Assembly: GCA_030693565.1 (NCBI GenBank)
Contig: JAUYAJ010000468.1
Span: 1 to 5,743, forward strand
Direction of reading: 5' to 3'
From: Rubrivivax sp.
GTDB lineage: Bacteria; Pseudomonadota; Gammaproteobacteria; Burkholderiales; Burkholderiaceae_C
Length of the DNA: 5,743 bases
The notes under the pieces were generated by a model, which saw nothing but the letters and a program-made list of their open reading frames with translations, was not told the origin of the DNA and did not search any database. The position numbers and the translations under genes were made by a program. This document shows positions 5,416 to 5,743 of the stretch, in pieces; within the stretch, counting starts at the first letter, position 1, and each line of letters begins with the position of its first letter.

Positions 5416-5743
5416 TCAGCCGCCGACGGCTGCGGCCGAGCGGTGCGGGACGAAGACGCCGCAGCCCAGGCGCCGGTGGCGGCCCAGGCCCGCCTCCAGC
5501 ACGCGCAGCGCGGCCTTGGGCGACAAGCCGTCGAGCATCAGGCTGAAGCCTTGCAGCACGCCCGATTCGACCACTTGATGGCGGCCGCAGATCAGCCGGC
5601 AGCGCACGTCGAGCGCTGCCAGTTCGGCGTCGGCGGCGCGCAGGAAGGCGGCTTCGTCGGCGTCGTCGGCAGCCACCAGATGGGCGTACAAGGTGCCGTG
5701 CGGCAGCAGCTCGCGCGGCTGCGCCGGGCCCAGCGTCAGCGCC
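5416..5743 (-). CDS. Cas6/Cmx6-like CRISPR-associated endoribonuclease, C-terminal part (runs off right edge)
   Basis: The frame is open from the right edge to a TGA at 5416-5418, giving 108 visible residues; the true start lies outside the window. A TTG at 5691 is in frame, but the coding sequence continues upstream of it without a stop, so I do not use it. The C-terminal segment contains GLGRHRRLGCGVFVPHR, about 24 to 8 residues from the end, preceded by CRLICGR and GFSLMLDGLSPKAALRV. As I recall the family, this matches the glycine-rich C-terminal region of the Cas6/Cmx6 group (type I-MYXAN), RAMP-fold nucleases that cut CRISPR precursor RNA at the repeat stem-loop. The N-terminal half, where Cas6 catalytic residues are usually sought, is not visible. 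No repeat array and no other cas gene is present; the next gene, 29 bp downstream, is a DsrC homologue. Whether it processes crRNA or another RNA is unknown. Family assignment is fairly confident, function is not. Confidence 0.75.
   Translation of the reverse strand, partial: ALTLGPAQPRELLPHGTLYAHLVAADDADEAAFLRAADAELAALDVRCRLICGRHQVVESGVLQGFSLMLDGLSPKAALRVLEAGLGRHRRLGCGVFVPHRSAAAVGG

Noticed and set aside
5689..5691. TTG as the start codon of the Cas6-like protein
   Set aside because: The frame stays open and protein-like upstream to the window edge, and the Cas6/Cmx6 family is much longer than 91 residues.
1..5743. CRISPR array as partner of the Cas6-like gene
   Set aside because: No regularly spaced direct repeats are visible in the window; repeated GC-rich words such as GCCGGC and CGGCG are ordinary composition.

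Overview
The window is a very GC-rich stretch with strong G/C preference at third codon positions. It looks like the chromosome of a proteobacterium, most likely a betaproteobacterium of the Burkholderiales/Rhodocyclales type. That placement rests on composition and the general look of the proteins, not on a search. Every gene I can support lies on the minus strand, so the biological 5' end is at the right edge (5743) and transcription runs leftward to position 1. Both edges cut a gene.

In order of transcription the genes are: (1) the C-terminal part of a Cas6/Cmx6-like CRISPR RNA endonuclease (5743-5416); (2) a DsrC/TusE-family sulfur-relay-like protein lacking both conserved cysteines (5386-5057); (3) a 214-aa probably helical protein of unknown function (5019-4375); (4) a TauD/TfdA-type Fe(II)/2-oxoglutarate dioxygenase (4371-3421); (5) a fusion of an N-terminal helix-turn-helix/coiled-coil region to a plant-type [2Fe-2S] ferredoxin and a flavin/NAD(P)H reductase (3436-1961); (6) a small LexA/S24-fold protein without the catalytic Ser and Lys (1964-1584); (7) a 70-aa conserved-looking small protein (1582-1370); (8) a 147-aa cysteine-rich protein (1357-914); (9) a protein of at least 305 aa running off the left edge (917-<1), possibly the family annotated as Sfum_1244.

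The genes are packed as a single operon would be. Three junctions overlap (16, 4 and 4 bp), four gaps are 1, 3, 12 or 29 bp, and the largest gap is 37 bp. I see no terminator, internal promoter, tRNA, rRNA, insertion sequence or CRISPR array. The operon promoter and the N-terminus of the Cas6-like protein lie beyond 5743.

The combination is the point of interest. An orphan-looking Cas6-type RNA nuclease sits with a cysteine-free DsrC homologue, an electron-transfer flavoprotein carrying what looks like a DNA-binding head, a catalytically inactive S24 fold, a non-haem iron oxygenase and several unknown proteins. One reading is a sulfur- or redox-responsive regulatory and modification pathway, perhaps acting on RNA; this is inference. 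A perfect 32-bp palindrome inside the dioxygenase gene would give the operon mRNA a strong hairpin and is the most striking non-protein signal.
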